Assembly (NCBI GenBank): GCA_016705955.1
Contig: JADJKO010000006.1
Coordinates: 62,001 to 126,000, forward strand
Origin: Flavobacteriales bacterium
GTDB lineage: Bacteria; Bacteroidota; Bacteroidia; Flavobacteriales_F; PHOS-HE28
Direction: 5' to 3'
Length of the DNA stretch: 64,000 nt
Shown here: one piece after another, positions 1 to 8,050 of the stretch
Position numbering within the stretch: position 1 is the first letter of the stretch
Layout of the letters: each line of letters starts with the position of its first letter
Translations under genes and position numbers: made by a program
The notes under the pieces: model-generated
What the model was told of the DNA's origin: nothing
Seen by the model: the letters and a program-made list of their open reading frames with translations, nothing else
Database searches by the model: none

Positions 1-129
1 ATCGAGGGTCGGTTGGTCCACCGTCGTTATGAGACCAAGGAAGGCGAGAAGCGCTACTCCACCGAAGTGGTCCTCTCCGATTACCACCTCCTTGCAGCGA
101 AGCCGGAGGTTGTCGCAGAGATGGTGTAG
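1..129 (+). CDS. ssb: Single-stranded DNA-binding protein, C-terminal fragment (cut by window edge)
   Basis: The last 42 residues of an SSB-type OB-fold protein. It matches the complete SSB encoded at 3501 closely over the final strands: IEGRLVHRRYETKEGEKRYS here against LEGRLVHRSYEAKDGTKRYI there. After the fold it ends in a short tail without the acidic DDDxPF tip that recruits repair proteins in many SSBs. SSB coats single-stranded DNA during replication and repair. The upstream part lies outside the window. It is a paralogue of the 3501 gene, not a copy, because the DNA differs. Confidence 0.85.
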   Translation: MEGRLVHRRYETKEGEKRYSTEVVLSDYHLLAAKPEVVAEMV

Positions 130-132
130 CGC

Positions 133-1332
133 CTAGAGTTTCACAATGCGGGTGCTCCGGGCTCCTTTGGGACCGACGACCTGAACGACATAGATCCCGC
201 TTTCCAAGTCGGAAATATCGAGGTCGATCGGCCCTGGGCCCGCGGGCAACCGCCGCGCGAGCAGCAAACGACCACCTTGGTCGAGAAGCCGCAATTCGGT
301 GATGGTGGATGGATCACCCATCACATGAAGCGCTCCTGAGTTGGGCGAGGGGTAGGCCCACGCTCCATCAGGACCCGATACTTCGTTGATGCCGACCTGC
401 GAGGTGGTCAACACGGATCGGCAGATCGTGGTGGTGCAGGTATCCGCGAGCAATGGTCCCCACACGCGAAGCGTTCCACAGACCGGGTAAGCGCCTTCTT
501 CCCCATAAGCATGAACCGCGACCCGACCCTCTGCGGTGGTTCCATCCCCGAAATCCCAGTGGATGCTGGAATTCATCCCCGAGGTGCGGGAAGTGTCCAG
601 TACGCCGACCAGGTTATCGGATTGCAACAAGAGATATCCCTGATCCACCAGTAAGGGGCATTCGACATCACCCGGGCCGAGATAGAGCCATTTGCAGACG
701 GTACTTGTGCAAGCCGGTGGCGAAGCCGCTATGATGGTGAGGCAGACCTCATAGGGACCCGCGCCGAGGAAGGTGTTGGAGTTGGAAGGCGAGGCAGAGG
801 TAACACCATCGCCGTAAGACCAAGTGGCCGATCCGATCGCATTGTCGAATGTGGAGAGATCCTGAAAGGTGATCGTATTACCAACAATGCTTTCGATCGT
901 GAAATCAGCGATCATCGTTGCACAGACCGGGTCCGGCAACGGCGTGATCAATTGGCAGACCGTCGTGCTGCATGGCATGGATGCGACCAGGTCGAAGGCG
1001 TTCACTGTAAGGCAAACCGGATAGGCTTCCTGATAAGGGTAGTACAATAGCGGGGCATTGAAGGACTCGCCCCAGTCGCCGGTGAAATAATTCCAGACCA
1101 TGTCCTGCACCACGGTATTCCCGGCAGTCACCTGCGGATCGAACTGACAACCATAGTTCGGTAGGAAGGCCGTGGTGAACCAGACATGCATGGAGGTGTC
1201 GCAGGTTTGCACTTGTCCCGATCCGCGCAGTGGGATCGGGGACTGGTAGAGTTGCCCGTGGCCGCATAGCGGCAAAAGCACCGCTAGCATCGCTATCAGA
1301 AGGGTGCTATTCAAGGATCGGGTCGGTGCCAT
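133..1332 (-). CDS. Secreted PKD-repeat protein with T9SS type A sorting domain
   Basis: A 399-residue exported protein. The chosen ATG gives a clear signal peptide (about residues 1-26, hydrophobic LLIAMLAVLLPL core, cut near GHG-Q); an ATG further upstream would add an implausible leader. The middle holds PKD-type beta-sandwich repeats with the hallmark turns WSYGDG and WDFGDG and paired cysteines. The last 75 or so residues look like a type IX secretion C-terminal sorting domain (AYPSPNSGALHV ... GIYVVQV ... RIVKL). It is expected on the cell surface or released. The start codon is separated by one base from the stop of the membrane-barrel gene upstream, so it is the third gene of the sigma-factor operon. 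The ligand is unknown. Confidence 0.85.
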   Translation of the reverse strand: MAPTRSLNSTLLIAMLAVLLPLCGHGQLYQSPIPLRGSGQVQTCDTSMHVWFTTAFLPNYGCQFDPQVTAGNTVVQDMVWNYFTGDWGESFNAPLLYYPYQEAYPVCLTVNAFDLVASMPCSTTVCQLITPLPDPVCATMIADFTIESIVGNTITFQDLSTFDNAIGSATWSYGDGVTSASPSNSNTFLGAGPYEVCLTIIAASPPACTSTVCKWLYLGPGDVECPLLVDQGYLLLQSDNLVGVLDTSRTSGMNSSIHWDFGDGTTAEGRVAVHAYGEEGAYPVCGTLRVWGPLLADTCTTTICRSVLTTSQVGINEVSGPDGAWAYPSPNSGALHVMGDPSTITELRLLDQGGRLLLARRLPAGPGPIDLDISDLESGIYVVQVVGPKGARSTRIVKL

Positions 1333-1333
1333 G

Positions 1334-2707
1334 CTAGAACGAATGACGGATCTGTAGTCGGAGACCAAGGCGCTCCGGGGTGGCGTGGGTAACCGCAGAG
1401 CGGCCAAGATCGAAGGCCGGTAGCAAATACGAAGGTGATGCAACAATGGACCAATGTTCATGCGCGAGGTAGCCGAGGTCAACTCCAAGCACACCGAGTA
1501 TTGCAATCGGATAACGATGCACAAGATCACTGGTGCTCAAGGTTGCCGCTCGAACGCGCTCATTCTCTGCGTCCCATACCAGCGCCGCACTGGAATGGAC
1601 GGTCGTCTGTTCGGTTGCGAAGCCGATCCGCGGGCCAGCGAACCAACGTCGGAGATCATGGTGCCAAGCCAATTCCACAGGGACCCGGAACACATCCCGC
1701 CGATCCAATCCTTCCGAAACCGACTCGGACTCCACCATCGCCCAGGTGGTGTCCGCGCTCATTACCTGGATGTTCAGCGTAACGAGCTGCACGGCGGTGC
1801 TTTCAAGATCCGTCACCCGCTCCACCGATCGGTAGGCTTGTTCCGAACGTTGCCACTCCACCCCCGCACTCAGGACCAGACCGGACCGCCACGAACGACC
1901 ACCCGAAAGGCCTACGGCGAGACCCGACCGCCAACCACTAGCGTCGTTCAACGCGCGAACCAAGCTCACTTCACCACCGCGCCAAACGTAGCGGGACGCG
2001 TAGAAGTTGATCGAAGGAGCGACCCACCAGGAGCCATTCGATGCGGATCGATCATCATATTGGGCAACACGTTCCGGTGAATAGGAGAGACCGCCGCCCG
2101 CTGCGGCACTAAGGGGCCGAACCCGCTCCAAATAGAAGGGGACGAACTGATCCGCAGTGACCTGTTCGTTATGGGTTGATGCAATTCCTGTGGGGCTCTC
2201 GGTATTGGTCTCGTGCCTGTGGTGATCAACCGATGAAGCATGCGCTCCCGGTGCAAGAGCGGTTCCGCCCAATGAACCAGAGCCGTTGCCATTCTTGATC
2301 TTTCCATCCCCGGTATGGCGATCCGGCGAGGCACCACTCTTTTCGCTCTCCACGCTCTTTGAACGCTCTTTTCGAGCACCCGGATCATTGTTCGACACAA
2401 TTGGGGTCGACTTCGCTGGCGCGCTTCCGGTGGAAGTGATCACCGGTGGTGCGCTTTCGTTTGAGTTGTTCTCGATGGGCTTGTCCGCAACGGAGGAAGA
2501 ATGCGTCAAGGATGAATACCAAACTCCTACACAGCTGATCACGAAAAGCAGAAGGAGCGTAACAAGCGAACGGCGCCAAATGATCGCGCGTCTACGGCGA
2601 GCGCGCTCGGCACCGAGAACGGCCGCACCCACATACGCGGGTGGGGGCACGGAAGCACCCTCGAGCGCCTGCCGGAAAAGGTCATCAATGGGATGCACTT
2701 CGCGCAT
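1334..2707 (-). CDS. Membrane protein: cytoplasmic anti-sigma-like N-terminus, one TM helix, periplasmic linker, beta-barrel-like C-terminus
   Basis: 457 residues. The first 45 (DDLFRQALEGASVPPPAYVG followed by an Arg cluster) resemble the short cytoplasmic segment of Bacteroidota anti-sigma-type proteins. A transmembrane helix follows (SLVTLLLLFVISCVGVWY), then a Ser/Pro/Asn-rich linker of about 110 residues, then about 270 residues of alternating aromatic/polar strands that end in Phe, as outer-membrane barrels do. The ATG overlaps the end of the ECF sigma gene by 23 bases, and the next gene begins one base after its stop. Control of that sigma factor is inferred from position and N-terminus only. 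Whether the barrel-like part really inserts in the outer membrane cannot be told. Confidence 0.7.
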   Translation of the reverse strand: MREVHPIDDLFRQALEGASVPPPAYVGAAVLGAERARRRRAIIWRRSLVTLLLLFVISCVGVWYSSLTHSSSVADKPIENNSNESAPPVITSTGSAPAKSTPIVSNNDPGARKERSKSVESEKSGASPDRHTGDGKIKNGNGSGSLGGTALAPGAHASSVDHHRHETNTESPTGIASTHNEQVTADQFVPFYLERVRPLSAAAGGGLSYSPERVAQYDDRSASNGSWWVAPSINFYASRYVWRGGEVSLVRALNDASGWRSGLAVGLSGGRSWRSGLVLSAGVEWQRSEQAYRSVERVTDLESTAVQLVTLNIQVMSADTTWAMVESESVSEGLDRRDVFRVPVELAWHHDLRRWFAGPRIGFATEQTTVHSSAALVWDAENERVRAATLSTSDLVHRYPIAILGVLGVDLGYLAHEHWSIVASPSYLLPAFDLGRSAVTHATPERLGLRLQIRHSF

Positions 2708-3392
2708 GGACAGGTGTCGATTTGGAATTGATCTTCGCTTGTAGCATTCGGCGGGCTTTGGCAAGTTGACTTCGCGAGGTGCTCTCACCACAACCGATCA
2801 TCTCCGCGATCTCCGCGTGGTCATACCCCTCGATGGCGAACAGGTTGAACACCATCCGGTAGCCATCGGGAAGGGAGGCGACCATTTCCATCAGATCCTT
2901 CACACCCATTCGGTCCAGAGCATCGGCAGCTACCGGCTCTTCCGGCAAATGCTCCAGCCCGAACTTCTCCATCTTGAAGGACTTCCGCCGGTACTGGTTG
3001 ATCGAGGTATGCACCATGATCCGCCGCACCCAACCCTCCAGCGATCCCTCCATGCGGAAGTCGGGTAGTTTCTCGAATACGCGGATGAACCCTTCCTGCA
3101 TGAGGTCCTCGGCTTCCAGTTGGTGGCGGGCGAAACGAAGACACACGGCGAACATGCGGCGTGCATAACGCGCATACAGGACTTCCTGAGAGTGGTGATC
3201 ACCCCTCAGGCAGCCCTCGATCATTTCGCGTTCGCTCAGTTCACGCAACCGGAGGCTTGTTATGCCCCGGACGCGGTGAAGAACGGAACCGCTGCCCGGG
3301 GCGATGAACTCCAAGGTAAGGCCAACATCTTCACGACGGATGGCCGATCTGAGAAGTGGTCCGTAAACGACAGCAAACAGTTGTAGTCGCAT
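2685..3392 (-). CDS. ECF-type RNA polymerase sigma-70 factor
   Basis: Sigma region 2 is visible (LYARYARRMFAVCLRFA, then AEDLMQEGFIRVFEKL, and the DNA-melting part GWVRRIMVHTSINQYRRK), as is region 4 (SLPDGYRMVFNLFAIEGYDH then EIAEMIGCGESTSRSQLAKAR), which reads the -35 side of promoters. About 235 residues from the ATG used here, longer than the usual 170-200, so the true start may lie further in, near LRELSEREM; no good ATG or GTG is seen there. It heads an operon with a membrane-barrel protein and a T9SS-exported PKD protein and is divergent from ssb. Confidence 0.88.
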   Translation of the reverse strand: MRLQLFAVVYGPLLRSAIRREDVGLTLEFIAPGSGSVLHRVRGITSLRLRELSEREMIEGCLRGDHHSQEVLYARYARRMFAVCLRFARHQLEAEDLMQEGFIRVFEKLPDFRMEGSLEGWVRRIMVHTSINQYRRKSFKMEKFGLEHLPEEPVAADALDRMGVKDLMEMVASLPDGYRMVFNLFAIEGYDHAEIAEMIGCGESTSRSQLAKARRMLQAKINSKSTPVHARSASH

Positions 3393-3500
3393 ATAAACGA
3401 CGGCTGGCCGGATCCCGGAACCAGGCCGGTGAACGTTTGTATCGTGGTTCGGTATCAGCACCGGACCGGAACGAAAGATCAAACCCTAAACCCAAGTACC

Positions 3501-3857
3501 ATGAACACGCTGAAGAACAAAGTACACCTGATCGGAAACCTCGGATTCGATCCGGAAGTGCGGGAGATCGCCAAAGGGCGCAAGGTGGCCCGCCTATCCG
3601 TAGCCACCAACGATAGCTATCGCAATGCCGATGGCGAGAAGGTGACGGACACCCAATGGCACACCGTGGTGGCCTGGGGACAGACCGCCGAAATGGTGGA
3701 GCGCCTCCTTCGCAAAGGTTCGCCCGTGGTACTCGAGGGCCGCTTGGTCCACAGGAGTTACGAGGCCAAGGATGGGACCAAGCGCTACATCACGGAGGTG
3801 GTGATGAACACCTTCCAACTGCTTCCGAGCAAGCGCGAAGAAGCCGCAGCAGCGTGA
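3501..3857 (+). CDS. ssb: Single-stranded DNA-binding protein
   Basis: 118 residues. The OB-fold is clear: an N-terminal MNTLKNKVHLIGNLGFDPEV, the conserved ATNDSYRN and DTQWHTVVAWGQTAE segments and the LEGRLVHRSY strand. It binds and protects single-stranded DNA as a tetramer. The start was set at the ATG that gives the normal SSB N-terminus. It is shorter than housekeeping SSBs: after the fold there are only about 10 residues, ending in a run of Ala, with no acidic DDDxPF tip. That suggests an accessory SSB rather than the essential one. A strong palindromic terminator follows at once. Confidence 0.93.
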   Translation: MNTLKNKVHLIGNLGFDPEVREIAKGRKVARLSVATNDSYRNADGEKVTDTQWHTVVAWGQTAEMVERLLRKGSPVVLEGRLVHRSYEAKDGTKRYITEVVMNTFQLLPSKREEAAAA

Positions 3858-3878
3858 GCCACGCAATAGCACAAAGAA

Positions 3879-3907
3879 GAAGGGCGGCCGATCATCGGCC
3901 GCCCTTC
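3879..3907. terminator. Bidirectional palindromic terminator between ssb and the PKD giant
   Basis: A perfect inverted repeat with 14-base arms (GAAGGGCGGCCGAT and its complement) around one central base. It lies 22 bases after the ssb stop and 27 bases before the stop of the convergent PKD gene, where a shared terminator is expected. There is no long T-run, only short CTTC/GAAG flanks. Confidence 0.75.
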
Positions 3908-3933
3908 GTGCTATCAGGTACGTGATGCGTGGA

Positions 3934-6900
3934 TCAGCGCTCCACAGTGAACCGGAAGGTGCTCTGCTGATCACCATCCCTCAACTCCAGCACATAGATC
4001 GCCGCGGCCAGCTGATCGATCGCCAACGAGTTGCGACCAGCGCGCACCCGTTCGGTGTAAACGAGGCGGCCATCGACGCTCCAGATCCGGGCCTCACCAC
4101 CGGTTGTCAAGCCGTCGAGGATAAGGTGGTCGCTAGCGGGGATCGGATATACACGAATGGTTTCCGCGCTCGTCTCCTCCAGACCGACGGAATTCTCAAA
4201 GGGGTTGACCCACTCGCAATGTTCGGCCCAGCAAGTGTCCTCTGTGGCGGCATTCCAGGTCCACGCAGCAATACACACATGGAAGGGTCCTGGAGGCTCG
4301 TAGATATGCGTGACGACTTCACCGTATCCTTCGCCGCCATCACCGAAGAACCACAGGAAGCCGGACACCGGAACGCTTGCGGTTCCCATGTAGACCACGG
4401 TCGGGCCTTGTCCGGTATGCGTGAACGAGACCGTGAACGGGGTACACCCCGGACCATTCACCACCACGGTCGAGCAGAACTCATCCACACACGTGATCAC
4501 GCCGGTACCGGGGATCTCGAACAAGGAGGTGACGACCAAACACACTTGGTAGGTCCCCGATTGGGAATAGGTGTGGAAGGGCTGTGGGTCCGCACTTGTC
4601 GATCCATCACCGAAGGTCCAATACCATGTGGTCTGGAAACCCACGCCGGTTGTTCCATTGCTGAGCTGCACCCCATTGGGCGTTGCATTCCAAGTGAAGC
4701 CGGCATTGAGCCCATCGCATGGACCACCAACACCTTCGACCACGACCTCGTTGCACACTTCGTCAGTGCAAGTGATCAGGTTTCCATTGATCTCGAAAAT
4801 GGTCGTGATAATCAAGCACGCATTGTACGAGCCCGGCCCGGGATAAACATGGACCAGTTGTGATCCAGAACCGGTAGTTCCATCACCGAAACTCCAGGAC
4901 CACGTGGTCGATTGCCCGAGTCCGGTCGCGGTGCTGGAGAAGTACACGCCGTTCGGAGTGCTGGTCCAATTGAAGGCTGCGGTGAGTTGATCACACGGGT
5001 TACCACCACCCACTGTCACATTAACGCAGTACTCATCGGTGCAGGTGATCAGCGTGCCGTTCACTTCAAAAACCGTGGTGACGGTCAAGCACGCATTGTA
5101 CGAGCCCGGCCCGGGATAAACATGGACCAGTTGTGATCCAGAACCGGTAGTTCCATCACCGAAGCTCCAGGACCACGTGGTCGATTGCCCGAGTCCGGTC
5201 GCGGTGCTGGAGAAGTACACGCCGTTCGGAGTGCTGGTCCAATTGAAGGCTGCAGCGAGTTGATCACACGGGTTACCACCACCCACTATCACATTAACGC
5301 AGTACTCATCGGTGCAGGTGATCAGCGTGCCGTTCACTTCAAAAACCGTGGTGACGGTCAAGCACGCATTGTACGAGCCCGGCCCGGGATAAACATGGAC
5401 CAGTTGTGATCCAGAACCGGTAGTTCCATCACCGAAGCTCCAGGACCACGTGGTCGATTGCCCGAGTCCGGTCGCGGTGCTGGAGAAATACACGCCGTTC
5501 GGGGTGCTGGTCCAATTGAAGGCCGAGGTGAGTTGATCACATGGGTTACCAGCACCTTGGACCACCACCGTCGTGCAGTACTCGCTCACGCAGGTGTTCC
5601 AATACGCGTTCAAGCAAACGATATAGGTTCCTGCTTCCGCATAGTTGTGTGTCGGAGCAACGCCGGATCCCGTGATCCCATCACCGAAATGCCAGACGAA
5701 CTGGGTTCCCGGTTCGTTCGGTGTGCAGTTGTTGAAGAAGACAGCCAACGGTCCAGCAGAGCTTGGAACGAAACAAGCATCGAATCCATCGCACGGATCG
5801 CTGCTCTGCACCGTGATCATTTCGCAATGATCCGCGAAGCAGGTGTCTTGTGTCGAAGGGTTCCATGTCCAGACGGTCAAGCACACTTCGTAAGTGCCAC
5901 CAGCGGGATAGGTGTGATATGGGTTGGGCCCATCACCGACGGTGCCATCCCCGAAGGTCCACGAATAGGTCCACTGGGTGTTGATCACTGCGTTCGCGAA
6001 GTTCACGCCGAGGTCAGCAGCGCTGCCTTGGAATCCCGCGTTGAGACCATCGCATGGGTTGCCGCCACCAATGACCACGTTGGTGCAGTACTCATCCGCA
6101 CAAGTTGTCAACGTACCGCTCACCTCGAAAATGGTGACAACGGTCAAGCACGCATTGTACGAACCCGGCCCGGGATAGACATGGACCAGTTGTGATCCAG
6201 AACCGGTAGTGCCATCGCCGAAACTCCAGGACCACGCGGTGGACTGCCCGAGTCCGGTCGCGGTGCCGAAGAAGTACACGCCGTTCGGAGTGCTGGTCCA
6301 ATTGAAGGCTGCGGCGAGTTGATCACAGGGGTTACCACCACCCTGTATAACCACAGTGCTACAGAACTCATCCACGCAGTTGTTCCAATAAGCCGTTAGG
6401 CAGACCTCATAGGTCCCGGGTTCGGCGTAGGCGTGGTCCGGGTTCACTTCGGAACCCGTGCTGCCATCACCGTAATGCCACACATATTGGATGTTGGTGC
6501 TGGGCTGCGTGCAGTTCTGGAAGGCGACGTTGTTTCCCGTTGTCGTGGTTTGGAAACAAGCCGCGAGCGCATCGCACGGGTTGCCGCCGCCAACAACAAC
6601 CTCTGCGCAGTATTGATCCGTGCATGCCACGGTTCCTCCGGCCGGAGTCTGGTACAAGGTGATCACCAACAGGCAGGCGTTGTAGGTCCCGGGTCCGGGA
6701 TAGACGTGAACGACCGGGGTTCCCGCGCCGGTTGACCCATCGCCGAAGGTCCACGAGAAGGTCGAGGACTGTCCGAGGCCCGTGGAGTTGCTCACGAAGT
6801 ACACGCCATTGGGCGTGCTGGTCCAATTGAAACTTGCATTGAGTTCGACGCACGGATCACTTCCCTGCACGACCACATCGGCGCAGTACTCATCCACGCA

Positions 6901-7740
6901 AGTGATCAACGTGCCATTCGGACCGGTGAAAATGGTCGTGGCCTTCAGGCATACCGAGTAGGTTCCCGACTGAGCGTACACATGTACAGGCTGTGCGTCC
7001 ACGTTCGTGGCTCCATCACCGAAGGTCCATAGCCACGTGGCCTGGTTGCCCGTACCGGTGGTTCCATTGCTGAAGACCGCACCGTTCGGTGTCACAACCC
7101 ACGTGAACGCGGCATTGAATCCATCGCATGGATCACTACCCGGAACGATCACGGTTTGACAGGTGGTATCCGAACACACCTCCTGCGTGCCAGGAATGAA
7201 GGCCCAAACCGTCAGGCAAAGCGTGTACTCTCCCGGGGCAGGGTAGGTGTGTGTTCCCTGTGGACCGTTGTCCGATGAGGTGCCATCGCCAAAACTCCAG
7301 AACCAATTCGGGCCGGCGCCGGTCGCGGCGGAGTAGAAAATGTTCGACGGGGTTCCGCCATTGTTGTTGAACCAGAACTCCGAACTCAATCCATCGCAAG
7401 GGTTCGGTCCTTGGATCACCACCATTGAACACGCCGTGTCCACACAGGTGGTCGGAGCGGGGCCGCCGTTGAAATAGATGGTGATCGCATACAGGCAGAC
7501 CTCGTATGTTCCGGGTCCGGCGTACGGGTGGATCGGTTGTGGCTCCGTCGAGCTACTTCCATCTCCGAAGTTCCATTGCCATGAGGTCTGCTGGCCGACC
7601 CCGGTTGTCGAATTTGTGAATTGGACCCCGTTCGGCGTCACATTGAAGTTGAAGCCGACATTCAGCTCATCGCAAATGGCGGGTTGGGCGAAGGTCTGAG
7701 CGGCGACGAAAAGGGCTAAGAGCGCGTACAATGATCGCAT
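3934..7740 (-). CDS. Giant secreted protein with 13 PKD repeats and T9SS type A sorting domain
   Basis: 1268 residues from the ATG that gives a standard signal peptide (MRSLYALLALFVAAQTFAQ). Thirteen PKD domains follow, recognisable by W-x-FGDG/YGDG turns, each about 90 residues, with a Cys near the start (NPCD) and in CLT and C-DEYC positions that probably form disulphides. The C-terminus (VYPIPASDHLILDG ... IYVLELRDGDQQSTFRFTVER) is a type IX sorting domain, so the protein should be displayed on the surface as a stalk or adhesin. Three adjacent repeats are almost identical in DNA, showing recent duplication. Binding partner unknown. Confidence 0.9.
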   Translation of the reverse strand: MRSLYALLALFVAAQTFAQPAICDELNVGFNFNVTPNGVQFTNSTTGVGQQTSWQWNFGDGSSSTEPQPIHPYAGPGTYEVCLYAITIYFNGGPAPTTCVDTACSMVVIQGPNPCDGLSSEFWFNNNGGTPSNIFYSAATGAGPNWFWSFGDGTSSDNGPQGTHTYPAPGEYTLCLTVWAFIPGTQEVCSDTTCQTVIVPGSDPCDGFNAAFTWVVTPNGAVFSNGTTGTGNQATWLWTFGDGATNVDAQPVHVYAQSGTYSVCLKATTIFTGPNGTLITCVDEYCADVVVQGSDPCVELNASFNWTSTPNGVYFVSNSTGLGQSSTFSWTFGDGSTGAGTPVVHVYPGPGTYNACLLVITLYQTPAGGTVACTDQYCAEVVVGGGNPCDALAACFQTTTTGNNVAFQNCTQPSTNIQYVWHYGDGSTGSEVNPDHAYAEPGTYEVCLTAYWNNCVDEFCSTVVIQGGGNPCDQLAAAFNWTSTPNGVYFFGTATGLGQSTAWSWSFGDGTTGSGSQLVHVYPGPGSYNACLTVVTIFEVSGTLTTCADEYCTNVVIGGGNPCDGLNAGFQGSAADLGVNFANAVINTQWTYSWTFGDGTVGDGPNPYHTYPAGGTYEVCLTVWTWNPSTQDTCFADHCEMITVQSSDPCDGFDACFVPSSAGPLAVFFNNCTPNEPGTQFVWHFGDGITGSGVAPTHNYAEAGTYIVCLNAYWNTCVSEYCTTVVVQGAGNPCDQLTSAFNWTSTPNGVYFSSTATGLGQSTTWSWSFGDGTTGSGSQLVHVYPGPGSYNACLTVTTVFEVNGTLITCTDEYCVNVIVGGGNPCDQLAAAFNWTSTPNGVYFSSTATGLGQSTTWSWSFGDGTTGSGSQLVHVYPGPGSYNACLTVTTVFEVNGTLITCTDEYCVNVTVGGGNPCDQLTAAFNWTSTPNGVYFSSTATGLGQSTTWSWSFGDGTTGSGSQLVHVYPGPGSYNACLIITTIFEINGNLITCTDEVCNEVVVEGVGGPCDGLNAGFTWNATPNGVQLSNGTTGVGFQTTWYWTFGDGSTSADPQPFHTYSQSGTYQVCLVVTSLFEIPGTGVITCVDEFCSTVVVNGPGCTPFTVSFTHTGQGPTVVYMGTASVPVSGFLWFFGDGGEGYGEVVTHIYEPPGPFHVCIAAWTWNAATEDTCWAEHCEWVNPFENSVGLEETSAETIRVYPIPASDHLILDGLTTGGEARIWSVDGRLVYTERVRAGRNSLAIDQLAAAIYVLELRDGDQQSTFRFTVER
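4812..5630. repeat. Tandem near-identical 273-bp PKD units (3 copies; a fourth near 6144)
   Basis: The segment beginning TCAAGCACGCATTGTACG recurs at 4812, 5085 and 5358, exactly 273 bases (91 codons) apart, and again with more differences at 6144. The first two spacings differ by only a few substitutions. The third copy diverges after about 5545. The repeats keep frame inside the PKD gene, so copy-number change would lengthen or shorten the surface protein without breaking it. Confidence 0.9.
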
Positions 7741-7812
7741 GGAAAGGTGGTTGGCCACCAGTAGACGCACGCCGAGGAACCATGGGCGCCTGAACGGGTT
7801 CTGCTTTTGGCC

Positions 7813-7842
7813 TTGCCCATCCAGCGCGGCGTTCTACTTTTG
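7813..7842 (+). promoter_or_regulatory. Promoter of tRNA-Asn (Bacteroidota -33/-7 type)
   Basis: TTG at 7813-7815, a 19-base spacer, and TACTTTTG at 7835-7842, an exact match to the Bacteroidota -7 box TAnnTTTG. Transcription should begin about 4-7 bases later, some 20 bases before the mature tRNA. Confidence 0.75.
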
Positions 7843-7867
7843 CGCTCCCTTCTACAGAGGGGTACCT

Positions 7868-7941
7868 TCCCTGGTAGCTCAGCTGGTTAGAGCACATGAC
7901 TGTTAATCATGGGGTCGCTGGTTCAAGTCCAGCCCGGGGAG
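7868..7941 (+). tRNA. tRNA-Asn (anticodon GTT)
   Basis: A full cloverleaf can be drawn. The acceptor stem TCCCTGG pairs with CCGGGGA; the D arm is GCTC-AGCTGGTTA-GAGC; the anticodon stem CATGA/TCATG encloses loop CTGTTAA with anticodon GTT at 7902-7904; the T arm is GCTGG-TTCAAGT-CCAGC. The discriminator base is G. The CCA end is not encoded and must be added after transcription. A consensus promoter lies upstream and a hairpin terminator downstream, so it is a single-gene unit. Confidence 0.97.
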
Positions 7942-7946
7942 CACAC

Positions 7947-7976
7947 AAGGGCCGCAGTTGCGGCCTTTGTTATTAA
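7947..7976 (+). terminator. Rho-independent terminator of tRNA-Asn
   Basis: AAGGGCCGC, loop AGTT, GCGGCCTTT form a 9-bp stem with one G-T pair, followed by the T-rich tail TGTTATTA. It begins six bases after the tRNA. Confidence 0.85.
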
Positions 7977-8050
7977 GTCATGTGCGCAACGGGCGTGGAT
8001 CGCCCCGATGCACATGGATCTTTGTCCTCGACCCAAGAACAACAAGCCCT

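Noticed and set aside
4812..5630. Regular 273-base repeats as a possible CRISPR-like array
   Set aside because: Units are coding, in frame, 273 bases long without variable spacers; they are PKD domains.
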